Shown here one piece after another: positions 34,901-47,852 of a stretch of 64,000 nt of DNA; position 1 is the first letter of the stretch; each line of letters starts with the position of its first letter. The notes beneath the pieces were generated by a model. The model saw only the letters and a program-made list of their open reading frames with translations. It did no database searches and was not told where the DNA came from. The translations under genes and the position numbers were made by a program. The stretch lies in assembly GCA_017979445.1 (NCBI GenBank), contig CM030715.1, positions 32,919,756-32,983,755 on the forward strand, given 5' to 3'. Origin of the DNA: Akebia trifoliata. Its lineage: Eukaryota > Streptophyta > Magnoliopsida > Ranunculales > Lardizabalaceae.

Positions 34901-37900
34901 TAGCCTATGAACGCCATATGGAAGGCGATATCACTGAATAAGATAATACTACTATGATCTCAAATTAAAGGATAACCCTAAGCTACAATATTTGGGTTAA
35001 TATAGCAAATTAATGATTCAAAATCCGGGGTGGAATTGTCCCGTTCGTTGCAAATTTTTAAAACATCTGACAAAACCATACCTATCTTCACCAACACAAT
35101 AAATCCATTCCCCTTTCGGTGATACACAAGCTGCTACAAAATCTCCACCTTCTCTCTTACCAGATGAGAAGCTCTTCACAACCTGCACCAAAAGCATTTA
35201 TAAAATTAAAATAATATTTTCAAATATAAATCCCTTGACTTACAAATAAATCCATTATCACCTATGTACCTAGACACCTAACGCTTTGACTACATTGCCT
35301 AGCAGGCTAACTATGTCTCCTACTTCATAATGTAAAATTCAGGCCTCAATACGGCCCAATACTGCTAACAACATGCATACCTTATAAGTACATGGTTCTT
35401 ACTAAACTATTTAACATGGGAAAGCATAGCAAACAAATTAGTTCCATTGTTTCTATTTGGTGATGTTTCTATTTGGTGATTCATCGTAGTACAGAAAATC
35501 ATGTAAGTATCCGTAAATACTGTTATGATTAAAAATATTTTTCTTTATGTAAACATAAAATGTTACTGGGTTTGGCAATATGGGTCCTATTCTTTTGAAA
35601 AGGATATTAGTTCTAAAAAGCAATGCTTTAAAAAACGAACCAATGCTTGGACCAAGAATATGCCAAATTGATCAGACCACTGTTGAACCTTGGTTCAATT
35701 TGATTGGACGGATTACGTTTATTAAATAACTTGAAAGTATGCATAGCTTTGTCCTAAATTACTTTAATTTATATTCATAAAAGAGCAAGATTCAAAACAA
35801 ACCGACGGTTTATTTATCAACCCAATTTTATTATGACATCCGATTAAACCTGGGCAGGACACTGGTTTGGTCCGGTTTTTAAAAGAGGTAAAAAGATATT
35901 CTTCACAGAGAGTCTTCTGGAAATGCCGTTATCTCAGAAATTTATATAATACTAGATATCAATCGCATCTCAGATCAGAGACATACCATAAATTACATTT
36001 TCATGATAATATGCAACACAACAGAAACGAGACAAGGAAAACATCTAAACTGAAGATCCAAAACGGTAAGAAATTCTGAAGCAAACATGATTGTATCATA
36101 AGCATATCAAACATGATTGATGATTGTGTAGTTTAAAATGTATATGACCCTTGTGATGCTTACGTTTGATATGCTTCTTTTTTCTTATTAAAAAAAAAAA
36201 AGCATATCGAACATAAGCATCACAAGGGTCATATACATTTTGAACCACTCAACCATTAGCCAAAACAATGCATATGGAATTAGCATTAAAAAAATCATAT
36301 TGTTTGACCAATTTAAACCTCTCATAGATGTGCCACAATAGTTCATATTCTAGGAAGAAAACGAAACAATCATTCCCGATGTAAAACTGATGATCCAAAG
36401 ATGTCAAATGACTGAACAAAACTGAGCCGAAGTTCACAAATTACCATGTAAACAGGTAGAAGAATGAAATTTAAATCTTAGTTCTCATGTGCCAGTTTGT
36501 GTAGAATAAGTACCTGGCCTTGAAGAGTCATGAGGTATATCGATGATGTCTTGTTGCACACTATAATGTGATCTGTATTTTTGGGGGAAAGATGAACAGA
36601 ATTTACAGATGCATCACCTCCCTAATAGTTCAAACAGAAATTAAACAATTAGATTCAAGGATCAGATCCAAGAAAAATCAAAATGCAAACCATGTGCAAA
36701 AAATAAAAGCATTCTGATTTCAAGGGAGATGTATTTGTTACAATACCCTTAAAGGAGGTGGAGGCTTGAAGGTATGTAAACAGTCTGTAGTCTTCATATC
36801 CCAAACCTGCAAGAAGAACAGTGATAGTTCCAAAAGGCCGCAGAAAGCAAGGCAAGTAATGAAAGGGGTTTGGGAAGAAAATCATAAAGCTTGATGGATC
36901 TACAAGATAACCTACCTTGACTGTGCAATCACTGGAAGCAGTAATAACACGAGATCCATCATGTGTAAAGATAGCATCATTCACATAAGATGTGTGCCCT
37001 CGAAATTCTTTCAACAACTTCCCAGACTTGAGGCCATGGATTCTGCATAAAGTACCACAAATAATAATATTGAGGTCTAGCCATCAGTAAAACTATGTGC
37101 TTAGTTTTGTTGCCAATGGAATTTAACATTAGAGTGGCAAACTATGAAAGGATTCAGCTTTCAAAGAACTTTCTGTGTTATACACCGTGCGATCCATGTG
37201 TTAGGTGAATGAAGACACCAAAAGTTGAATCTATTCAAGTATTTTGTTTTCAGCTATAATTTTTATATACTATTTTTTTTTATGATTTTAAATGTATATC
37301 AGGTTATCTAAATGCATTCTTTCTATGTAGAACACTTCATACAAACCAAAGTATTCAATGAAAACATCACTCAACATGAAATAATATGCTGTGCTCGTGG
37401 GAGTCGGTATGTGCAATACTTTGTACCAGCAATGGACACCAACACGTGTTCGCGTCTTTGTGGGTGTGGTAGCGAATGGTTAGTTGTTAGAGCAACTATT
37501 ACAGATTCTTGAGGGTGTGGTAATAAGTGATAAGAATACAACAACATATTAGAAAATAGAAATGGCAAAAACAAAGAGAAGAGATGGAAAGCTGCTAATG
37601 ATCAAAAATTATTTCATGGCTGAATCACTTGATTTAACATTTTATTCGTGTGCAACATTATGGAAAATGTAGGTCAGATAATGCCCATGAATTAAAGATA
37701 ACCTTGCAGTACTGTCAAAGGATGCACTTAGTAGCTGACTTCCATCTCGAGAGAAGACAAGACTCGTGACACCCTGTGAATGTGCACGTTCAAGACGACG
37801 CAAGCATTGACCTGTCCTTATGCGCCAAACCTGAGGCATGATGAATTCAACATGAAGCTGATCGTCAAGTCTGAATACCATAAATCAAGTTTAAACCAAT

Positions 37901-40900
37901 ATACTAACATGAATTAGGAAAAACTCACAGGAATTGGTCAAAAAGAAATTTTGTCATGGTAATACTAAGGATCAGGGTGCTAACGAAAGAAATTGAAGAA
38001 AATTGAGTCCATGGATGAATATCAAGAAAAAACCAAATAGTAGCACATGTATTCATAAAATGGTAGTTTAGTGGATCATCCATTATTACAATCGAACAAA
38101 ATGTTGGAGTCAAGATAGAAACTACCATCTCTCTGTCTCATTAAGCTAGCAAAACAAGACAGAATGAAACAACGGGAATGGTGAAAAAATCTTCAAATTG
38201 GAATTTCTTCACCAGTCGGAAAGAAGAAAGTGTAAATAACAGATCTGGAAGCTCATTTTACAAAGCACTTAAAGGCTGCTTTGAGCTTCTACTCGCTCCC
38301 CGCCAGAGCAGAAGCCCAAAGCTAATTCAAACAGGCCCTTAGAAGATGAAAAATATAGTAGATATGCCAAGAGACTTTCAGACACAAAACTATAAAAGAC
38401 AAAAGAATCTAAACCCCAAGGAACCAACTATACAGCACTGGGATCCAGCAGCTGCTTTTTCAACCCAGGGAGGAGGGAAGTATGAGTCACCCTGAGAAAC
38501 CCACATCCGACGAGGCATTCAGCAACAGATAAACAAAAGAGCCAACCCAACAAAGAGGCCTCCAACCTTTTTGTGAGATATATTCACATTGTTCCTTCGG
38601 AAACACTGAAGAATGAAGCACCTAAACCTTGGTAAAATGTATAAGTAAAGTAAATTAAGACGGACCAATAGAAAAAAGACTAACTGAGGACTTGGGAACC
38701 TTTATCCTTGCACTAAGAGAACACCTCATGCAAGCTAGGACAAATGATTGAAATGAAAGTCAAAAGAGATGGTTTTGGCATGGAAGATCAATGGTGCCAC
38801 CAATGAGGACTACTTTAGTGAATTTGAAGACTCTACAAAGGCAAAAAGGACAAAGATGGCATGGATTAAGATGGTTAAAAAAAAAATTTGAAGACACAGC
38901 ACAGTGATAGAAGATAAAGCTCGATACAGAATTGAATGCCAAGATGTAGGGGGTCATCTGGTTTTGCTTGCTCTTTGTTCTCAAGACAATCTCCTTGTCT
39001 CATTTCTTTCTGTTTGTTTTCTCAGTTTTCCTTTATGATTAAATATTATACTTTTAAAAAAACTACCAAATAAGGGTGTCCCCAAACTGTGTTTGCACCC
39101 ATACCCATATTTATATCCATATTAGGGCGAGAATCACATCAAAATTAAGCTTCAACCACCACTTTCTCAAGGTTTTATTAACTTTGGCCTAATCACCCCC
39201 TTTTTTTTTTTTCTTTTTTGTAACTGAGGGAGTATCCCATCAACAATCTTAAGTAAGCATGAAAGACTAATCTCCCTTGGGGGCCCTGCATGACCAACCC
39301 CACATGAGTTTTAAGGGGACGAACCCAAAATGGTTTTCCTTTAGACATCAAGATCAGTGAAGATTTTGAACATTGTTGTCCATTTCATTGCTCATGCTGT
39401 TGTTGCAACCCAATGAAGACAATCTTATTCTACTTTTTGTTTGTTTGAATAAATTGAAATGAAAGCAAATTTAGTGTCAAAGGGTAGGGGTAAGTAACCA
39501 GCTAAAAGTAAAAAAACACTTTATGCATAGCCGAACCTTCAAAAATAGGGCATATAAAAGATACTGAAATGGAATTGTTAATGGTGCAAACTATCACGAA
39601 AAACATAGCAATAGAAACAAAAGGAAGAAAATGACCTAAGAATTACCACATGCACAAATAGATCGAGGAAAATTCAGTAAAAGCCAAAAGTACATAATTA
39701 GAGTAACCTTAATCTTTCCATCTTGTGATCCAGATGCAAGCATCTCTGAATCTCTACTAAAATCGACACAAAGCACAGCATCATCATGCATCATAAAAGC
39801 ATCCTGCAATAGTTTATAGCACGTCAAATAACCGTACAACTAAAAGTCTGTCAACTTAAATAGAACAAGCACATGGTAAAACAATATATCATATACTCTA
39901 CTGTCCACTTTGGAGTATTCAATCCATACCAAAAAACAGATATTCGATTGAAAATGTAACATTCAGATGGCTTTGGGGTCAAATAAGGCTTCTCCATACA
40001 TTTCATTGATGTCAACTAAGTTTTGATCTCACTTACCTAAAAACATTAAAAAACAGAACAAAAGTGTCGTTGATTACTTTGTCTCAGCACATGTCATCAA
40101 CGTTGTCACCAAATCCTTATCCTAAAAATTTGGGGTCAACTGAACAAATCTTGTTCCTCCATTCAATTTTGTCTAAAGCCATGACTCTTGTTCATATCTG
40201 CTCTCATTATCTCAATCCAGGTTTTCTTTTTATTTTCCTCTCGCCTTCAAATTACACATTCCTTCTAACAGAAGAAGTAATCGGCCTTTGTTGCACAAGA
40301 TCAAACAATCTCACAGTCAACTTTGCTCTGGTTTATCATATAGTAGAGTCAATCATATATTCTTGCAAATGCATTTATTTCTTCTTTTTTGTGATACCTT
40401 GGGTATCCGGGCCTCTTAGAGAACCCCACTAATCCCAAGGGGAACGCATGTCACTCATTCCACACGTACCAAGTGTACTGGTACATCTTTGCAAATGCAT
40501 TCATTTCTACTTTTATATATCTTAGGTTTTCCATTCCACATCCTCATCTCTGCTACACTCAAATCTTTTTCTTCTTTTTTGGCTTATCATGGGTATCCGC
40601 ACCCTTTGGTGAGATTAATCCCACGGTCACATGCACTGCCCCTTTGGAAAGTCCTACATGCAACTGGTTGAGTCGAGGGTCAATTGAGCCCTAGAGGGTG
40701 GCCCCAAGGAATTCATTGCTTCATGGGGTTTCGAATCCTATTATGTGAGTGAAATGAACAGAAAAATTGGTAAAGAGAATTTAAAATTTTGAAATGAGTA
40801 TCTCTAACTAGGAATTTCATCGGTAATCCCACAAAACAAATGACAGAGTTGCATGTAAATTGCTACAAACAAAAATTAAGAAAATCGTGCCTGGATAAAA

Positions 40901-43900
40901 CACTAGCAAATGTTTGTAGTAGTAAAAACAGTAATGTGCTATCATGGTTAATTGTTATTAGTGCAGGAAAGTCAACGAATAAAATATGTAGATTTGAGAG
41001 GCATCTCCATCGTGGATATAACAAGTTTAAAAGAACTCACATCAGCCTGGTATTGAAGATCCTTCTTGAGCTTCCCACTTATATGGTCCCAAACCTAGAA
41101 TGACTCCACAAATCAGAGAGAATATGATGAACCAAAACAAAAATACATCCATAATAAGAATATTTTCTTGTAAAATATACCTCAATAAATCCATCAACAG
41201 AGCAAGAAACAAGGAACTGCCCATCAGGCGAGAAGCGAGCACATTCTGGATGACTCTTCTTCCCAAACTGCACGAAGGCACCCCCAAACACATTAAGGCG
41301 GAAACATAAATGGTTGAAATATGTTTAAGCTTATATAATTAGGGTCATGTCGTAGTGGAGAAAAAACTGAAGACTGAAACAAAATGGTTAAATTGAGAAG
41401 TGTCAAATGTAGAAACCGACCAACCAGCTTGTGTGCCTTCTTTACACTTCTATATTTTTGTATACAACTCAAAAAACAAAAACACAAAGTTATCCTTTGA
41501 TTAGAGGCAACAGTGAACCACAGTAACACGCAGCCAAGCACCATTTTGTAAATTAAATAACTCCCCATACACATAACAGGTGCAAAAATTTTGCACTTTT
41601 AGAATAGATGGCATTGAATGTGTTAACAAGAAGATATATGCGGCTATACTTTACCTTGATTGTGTGCCCAAGAGTAGTTGGATACATATCATCTTCATCT
41701 TGTTTCATTGCAGCTGTCCCTCGAAACAAATCAAACTGTGTTCCTGGGGGCAGCAAACCTGAAATAGCCATAGCACCATGGTTCATCAAGATGAATGAAA
41801 ATGCAATTTTTGAACCCACAAGACCCGGAAAACTCATAGAGATTACAACCTTGGTGCTGCTGCCATTTCAAAGCCTGGCCAATCAGAGCCATTAATCGTG
41901 AAGGTGGCACCACAGTAACTTCAGCAGCAAGAGCTGAAAAACTCATGAGAAATTTTTTTTAAGGAAAGAGAGAGAGATGTAAATAATTAGACAAACACCA
42001 TAAATGAAAAACATTTGTATGAAATGTAACCATTTAGTCTAATTACATACACCTAGTTATAACACAACAACTTGAGGTACGACTGCAGGGGCAGAGCTAG
42101 GATTGTCTTGTAGTGGGGGCAAACTGTAGTTAATGGTACAATTGAAGAGCTTGAAGATTAATGGTTTTGGGGAGAAATTCAAAGATTTTTTGTTTCAAGT
42201 AGAAGAAAATGATATTTAGGTCATTTCCAATTAGTCTATGAGAGAAGGCCCAAGTCAAGAGGCAATGTCATCTTCAAAAAAATGAAGGGGGGGCGGGGGG
42301 CAAAAATCATAGGGGGCTGAGTGTGAGGGGGCAAATGGGGAGGGAGGTGAAGGAGTGGGGGCAAATGGGGCATGCAATTAGCTGAAAATACAGGGGGTAT
42401 CTCAAATTAAAGGATATATTAAACCATCCAAAAAAGTTCTGTGGGGGCAATTGCCCTCACAGGCTCCTTACTAGTTCTGCCTCTATTCGACTGTGAGGGA
42501 TGGAAAACGCTTCCATAGGAGCCCCACTTCAGTTGCTAACACATTTCTTAGTTGACAAGCAGTCTGCACCTTTAGTACTTCAATAAGGCAAGCTGTTTGA
42601 TAGTGACTTATTAGGGTAAGCGAGGAAAGGTGATACAAAGTCATAGATGTAGTTATTGAATTAGAGAGAGATTACTCCGCAATCCCAATCCTTCCTAACA
42701 TCACAACTAGACCACTACAACAAGTGCAAGGGGATTTTAGGAAGAGAGATCAACATCTGCCTAAAGCTACGAAATTGCCAAGTATAAATATAATTTATTC
42801 ATTTAGAACTTAAAAGTTAGAATAATTATTCTATTAAAGAGTCTTAAATATTATGCAATATAATACAGTTGATTGGTGGATGGCTATGGAGTGAATCCGC
42901 ATAAGAAGGATCCTTGTCTAAAAAGATTGGACATAAGAATCCATGGTCTCACGTGTTTTGTATCAAAGTGTGTGCGCAATTGAAGTACATTCGAGATGAT
43001 AAATAGATTCTTTCACAAAAATCTAACATATTTTGAGAAAAAATAAATACACTAACATATGTTGAATTTTTAAATGTTAAATAAATTCATATCAAGAAAA
43101 ATTGATTTGAGCACAAGAAGCTCAATTACTTGGTGTTTGTCCAATAACTCTAAAGGTTGCATGAAAGATTATTATAGAGGCGAAAAAAGTCAAGATTTTT
43201 TTATCCCATTTCACTCAACGAATTGAACATTTATAATCCGTGGTTTATTAACACAACAAATGAGCCAGTGATTGGATGGGAGAATTAACATGGGCAAAAG
43301 TTGAACAAGTCACAGTTGGACCAGCACCATAAGAAAGTTCAAGTTAAAGGAGAAGAGGAGATAGATTGAGGCCAAGTAGCAACCAAGGCCTAGAGCTAGA
43401 AGATGAGGATAAGATAAACAAAAAAAGAAGATGATGAACCATTGGATGTGGATGAGGTACTGGTGAGTTCAATAATGAAAAAAGAGAAGAAGAAGACTAC
43501 TATTTTTGGATGATGATGGCAATACAAATGATGATAATGGTGGCAGAAATTGTGCAGACAGAGTGGATTAGGGATGGATGTATAGAGTACATAGTAGTGG
43601 TTCACATTACCAATAACTCGTAATTTTCTAAGAATTGAATTTTGGATTTGTAAATTGTTTATATGCTTGTCTTATTATATGATTCATTGCATAATTTCAT
43701 GTGTTCATAAATTACAATTAATTAATAATTAAAAATCCATTTTTTCAGATTTTTTAGTTTATGCATGTTCTTAAAAAGCTTCTTAAACATGTAAATGTAA
43801 ATACAATAAATTACAACATAATTGGTAAAGAAATATTACAAAAATATTTTTTCTGTATTTAATGTGAAAATTGCGAACTTTTCCTCTCTTTTTTCAGTTA

Positions 43901-46900
43901 TTGTCGAATAATATGTTATGCTATGCGATTGCAGTATAACAATGATCATGCACAGTGGAAAAAAAAAATTGATCGATACAGTGGAAAAAAATGGAACGTC
44001 ACGGTAGGAGGGGGGAAGCAAACCTTGAGCAATTTGTGCACGGCGTTTCTCCTTAGTTGCATCTTGATAAGCCTGTCAAATAATGTAAATGTTTTAACAA
44101 GATACAAATACTCCTTGAAGCAAAAGCTACATCATATTCTGAAGTCAGGGGTAATATAAAAATGATTGCATCAATAGCAATCATTTTTTGCAATTCTAGG
44201 GTCAATACTGTTCTTGCTATCCAAAAGGGGTCCTGGAGAGAAACTATAGATGCTAGTGCAACTAACAAGGACAAGGAACCACGAATAGGAATAGAGGCCA
44301 GAGGTTAAAGTACTGACAAGAACATGGGGAAACCAAGGTCAATTTTCATAAAGAATGCATCATGATAAGAATTTGAAATGAGATATAGTCAAGTTTTAAA
44401 GCTTACCATCAGCATGTTCAAACAACATCGGGAAAAAACTGGACCTTCAGATTTATGAATCAAATTTTGCAGAATGAAACCCTCAAAGGCAAACAAAAAC
44501 CTAATTCTTAAGAAATCGCCCAAAGTAATGTAGAAGTTTGCATTCACAAGGGAGATCTAAGATATTCAACAATTCAAAGGATATGTTCTATCCATACAAA
44601 ACCTGGAACATTTCTAAATAATAATCAGTCTGACAATGTATTTTTGGTCATAATTAAATCCATAAAGGAAGGAAAGGGGGGATGGGGATGGGGATGTAAA
44701 ACATAGAGAGAAGTTAACGATGAAAACGTTATGGCCTCTAGGCAATAAAAGTATAATCAAGGATAGTTCAGTCACCATTATCATTGAAGCCTTATTCTAA
44801 AGATTTGTGGTCGGCCATGAATTTTTCAATCACCATACAAAAAAATATATATATATACAATAGTATGATATAAAAAAACTACATTGCACAACCCATTTTT
44901 TCAAGTACCATTATTATTATTACTGTGACCTGTGTTTTGGTTGACCTGCAGAAAAATGTATGTGTGCACGCATATGTATGTTATACATGTATTAGCACGG
45001 GTGAATTTGAAAAATGAATATTTTTTTATACGTTAAAGGTTAGTGGTTCGCAAGTGAAGTTGGGTTCAATGTATTTGAACTTAGGACGTGGAAATAAATC
45101 TCCACTCATCTCACCAACTTAGCTAAGTTCGCACTTCATTTTGAAAAATGAATATTGGTAAATACATCGTTAAAAAATTTATTTTGGAATGCCTCGGCCA
45201 AGATTGTCCAAGTCTTGAAGATGAGAGAACAAGACTTGGGGGGTGAGAGAGAGTATCATGGACGCATACCATTTGAAGAGTGCATAAAATCACAAACAGA
45301 TGATTCTCTTGTAAGAAAAATAAGAGTTTTTATATACAAAAATTGATCAAGCATATAGATTCAAACCAACAGTCAGTTGCCGTATTTACATATTTGAGCA
45401 ACCATTCAATAAAACAATTGTATAAAATGCAAAACGAAGTGTTGAAGAAAACCATAGACAGGCATGAAAGACGGATATAGATAATTATACAGGAACAGTT
45501 TATACTTAAAACCAGTATACTGACCTCATGAGGATCAAAGTAAGTTCGAACTAGGAGATGCTCAAGTCGCAAATATCTTTCAGGCTGCTCTTGTTTCATG
45601 ACACCCATTGCTTGTGTTTGTCTTAAAATAGCACGTGCAGTATCTAACTCTCTAAGCTCAATCATTTCTAGGACAATCTGCAGAATAAACGGATCCGATG
45701 TAAATGTATTTATCAAATATGCCACTTCAAATGATTGGGGCAGGAGTACTCTAAGATGGGCTGGCACACAAACCAGAACAGTATGATTTATGGCAAATTT
45801 TACTAACAGACTGAAGAAAATAAAATAAGATACATAGGAAATATTTTTTTTGATAAGTAGGAAATATTGTCCAGTTGTAGGTTAGATAAAGATGTTAAAT
45901 GGAGACATTAAGACTTGAGCGTGAGATTTAAGTGAAGAAGGGGGATACAGATTTCAGGTGGATTAATTGAGAGTCAGATTTAGATGGAAAAAGGGAGCGA
46001 TTACATTTTTTTTACAAGTCTAAAATTGTATTAATAAAAGGAGGTTACAAAAGAGAAAACAAAAGGAGGAAACCGAGGTAGCACCCAACCGAACAAGACA
46101 AAAAGGACCAAAAAAAAAATAACAAACAAAAAGAAGCAAGCTACAACGCTATGTATTACACATAGAATACCATCTAAACACAAAATCATCAAAAGAAACA
46201 CCCAATAGGCCCTTGCTCAATTTCGACCAAAGGTATAGCAGGCCCATAATCTCTATAAATTCACCATGAGAACTCCTTCCCTTACCTTGGAACACCCAAT
46301 TATTTCTTTCTTTCCAAAGACCCCAAGCGATAGCTGAGGGAAGAATAGCTTATAGGTGCCTTTTTCAGAAGGAAAATATGTTATCAGCCTATGCTTCTAA
46401 AAGCGAGAACTTTTGAGGTAATACCCAACTAATCTAAGACTGAGAAAGAAAGAGTAATCAAATTTACCAACAAAAGGAGTAATGCATTAAAATGTGATCA
46501 ACAGATTCCCCATCACTCATGCATAAAGGGCAAAAATTTGATGTAATCCAACCACAAACGATCAAGTTGTCCACGGTCAAAATTAAGGATACCTAGGAAA
46601 GATGTTACCTCAGTTAACTCATAATCATTAAAATTCCTCCTGGACCCTAGATCCTAAGAAGTAGTGATTCCGTTGCGAGTCAGACACTGTTATATCGAAC
46701 AGTTCTTTTTCATAGAACAAGCATACAAGGACAGATTATGGAATGTGAGAGATTAAAAATAGTCCTTCTATTGCCACACCAACTTTTACTAATGTCACCC
46801 CAAGATGTGTGCTTATTCATTGGTAATTTACATATAAATTGGGGTGGCGTTAGCAAAAGTTGGTGTGGCAATAGAATCTCACTTTAAAAATGAGAGGTGG

Positions 46901-47852
46901 TACAATCTATGGTTGCTGACATGGCATAATGAATGGAAATTAAGCCACCATATGAAGATCGAACTTTATGATCTATTTTATAAGTACTAGATACATTAGA
47001 TTTCATTTGTACAAGGCTTCTGGTTGTTACTTACAAATAAGATGGTTTCAGAAATATAGAAACAATAACTTAGAATATTATATGTAAATAGGCACCATGC
47101 TACATACCTGCTCATACAAGTCCTCGAGTTTCTTCCTAGGAAGCTTAAGCTGTGCAACTTGAGGCAATATTGCATCCCACCTTCCACTATTTATATCAGC
47201 AACAAATGTTTCAAGGCTGTCCACGGTATTCAAAGAGACTTGGCACTCGCTTTGTAGAATCTGAAAAGTCTGGTGCAAAGAGTTTTCTTTGCAAAACTGA
47301 AGCACAATCTTAATGACACTGTACGAAAAGATTACATATAAGTCCAGCTTTTCTTTCCATGTGAACATTATATACTTTTTCCATGAAAATGCAAATAAAT
47401 CAAGAATCAATCTATACAGCAAATGCAAGATATTTGAATTTTTGGGGGGTTAGTGAACTATGAGGAAAATGAATTTATTAGACTCTCAAAGAACAACTGA
47501 TTGTCGTATGTACCGTGAATCTAAGGCGGGCCAAGAGATGAGTGGAAACCACCCAAAAGTTTACTATAAGAATCTTTTAATGGAATGTTAGGGTTCTTAG
47601 GAGTTTTACTCGTACATCAGTACTAAGTGGATTGGAGGAGCTTAAATCGAGTTAATCCAAGTTGTAGTTATTCTTTAATTTATTTAATCTTCCACACTTC
47701 CACACACACACAAATCCATACGAAATCTAACAGTTTTGCCTCCTTTTATCAAACATTTAAAAGATAATAATAAAAAAAATAGTATAAATTCAACGAAAAA
47801 AATAAAGTAGGGTAGAAACTTACTCTCGAGCTTCAATTTCTAGGGTAGACAT
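31964..47852 (-). CDS. SMU1, WD40-repeat splicing factor, 16 exons, 513 aa
   Basis: Nuclear spliceosome-associated protein (with RED in animals; SMU1/SMU2 in plants) that affects alternative splicing and splice-site choice. Exons in coding order: 47824-47852, 47108-47318, 45525-45677, 44024-44072, 41850-41933, 41655-41758, 41181-41267, 41041-41094, 39708-39803, 37703-37830, 36916-37042, 36747-36806, 36514-36621, 35082-35182, 32851-32902, 31964-32062. All are GT-AG, and the lengths sum to 1542 nt, i.e. 513 codons plus stop. The N-terminus [20 protein letters not shown] begins a LisH motif (about 6-38), then CTLH (about 40-105). WD40 repeats fill about 211-513 (e.g. [39 protein letters not shown]), ending CMMKIWKP. 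To my knowledge the length equals that of animal SMU1. Introns reach 2.2 kb and carry repeats, but none interrupts an exon. Confidence 0.95.
32903..35081. other. SMU1 intron 14
   Basis: No second gene was recognised. 33470-34100 is less AT-rich than the rest and may be an old retroelement piece, but it shows no readable domain. Confidence 0.4.
36131..36245 (-). ncRNA. Long intronic hairpin (46-bp arms, 23-nt loop) in SMU1 intron 13
   Basis: Arms 36131-36176 and 36200-36245 are reverse complements with three differences, all C/T type. The loop is T-rich then A-rich. Transcribed with SMU1, it would form a long imperfect hairpin of the size that can feed DICER-LIKE processing. It may equally be a young foldback MITE. 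The ncRNA call is tentative. Confidence 0.4.
37831..39707. other. SMU1 intron 9
   Basis: Gene-free. Scattered low-complexity tracts (poly-A near 38880, poly-T near 39205). No recognisable element. Confidence 0.4.
40073..40750. mobile_element. SINE/retroposon-like segment with a local duplication (SMU1 intron 8)
   Basis: CATCAACGTTGTCACCAAAT, CCTTATCCTAAAAATTTGGG and CCATTCAATTTTGTCTAAAG resemble a widespread plant retroposon tail. TTGCAAATGCATTTATTTCT near 40363 recurs at 40489, each followed by a GGGTATCCG-containing stretch, which is a tandem duplication. A B-box-like GGTTTCGAATCC lies at 40719. Confidence 0.4.
42087..42484. mobile_element. 398-bp TIR element in SMU1 intron 4
   Basis: AGGGGCAGAGCTAG at the left is matched by CTAGTTCTGCCTCT at the right. 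TACGACTGC and TTCGACTGT flank it, sharing CGACTG. The interior is G-rich (GTGGGGGCAAATGGGG). Relatives or fragments lie at 29060-29215, 50040-50125 plus 51324-51400, and 53440-53790. Confidence 0.6.
42500..44023. other. Remainder of SMU1 intron 4
   Basis: No exon or element was recognised. The receiver-like frames here are short and unsupported. Confidence 0.4.
46010..46650 (-). mobile_element. LINE (L1-type) 3' fragment, antisense in SMU1 intron 2 relative to the window, sense with SMU1
   Basis: Read on the minus strand it contains [20 protein letters not shown] then DHILMHYS, the zf-RVT zinc-binding region of plant LINE ORF2, and farther on [17 protein letters not shown], the conserved tail motif. 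Stops and frameshifts break it. It is a 5'-truncated, dead copy transcribed in the SMU1 direction. Confidence 0.75.
46768..46874. mobile_element. 107-bp foldback MITE, CTATTGCCACACC family, copy 1
   Basis: CTATTGCCACACCAACTTTT at the left is mirrored at the right over about 36 bp with three differences. Further copies: 57045-57149, 60330-60433 and 63870-63965. Confidence 0.8.

Noticed and set aside
42087..42484. A CpG-island-like or G-rich promoter
   Set aside because: The G-rich part lies between matching inverted ends and recurs elsewhere in the window, so it is a transposon interior.
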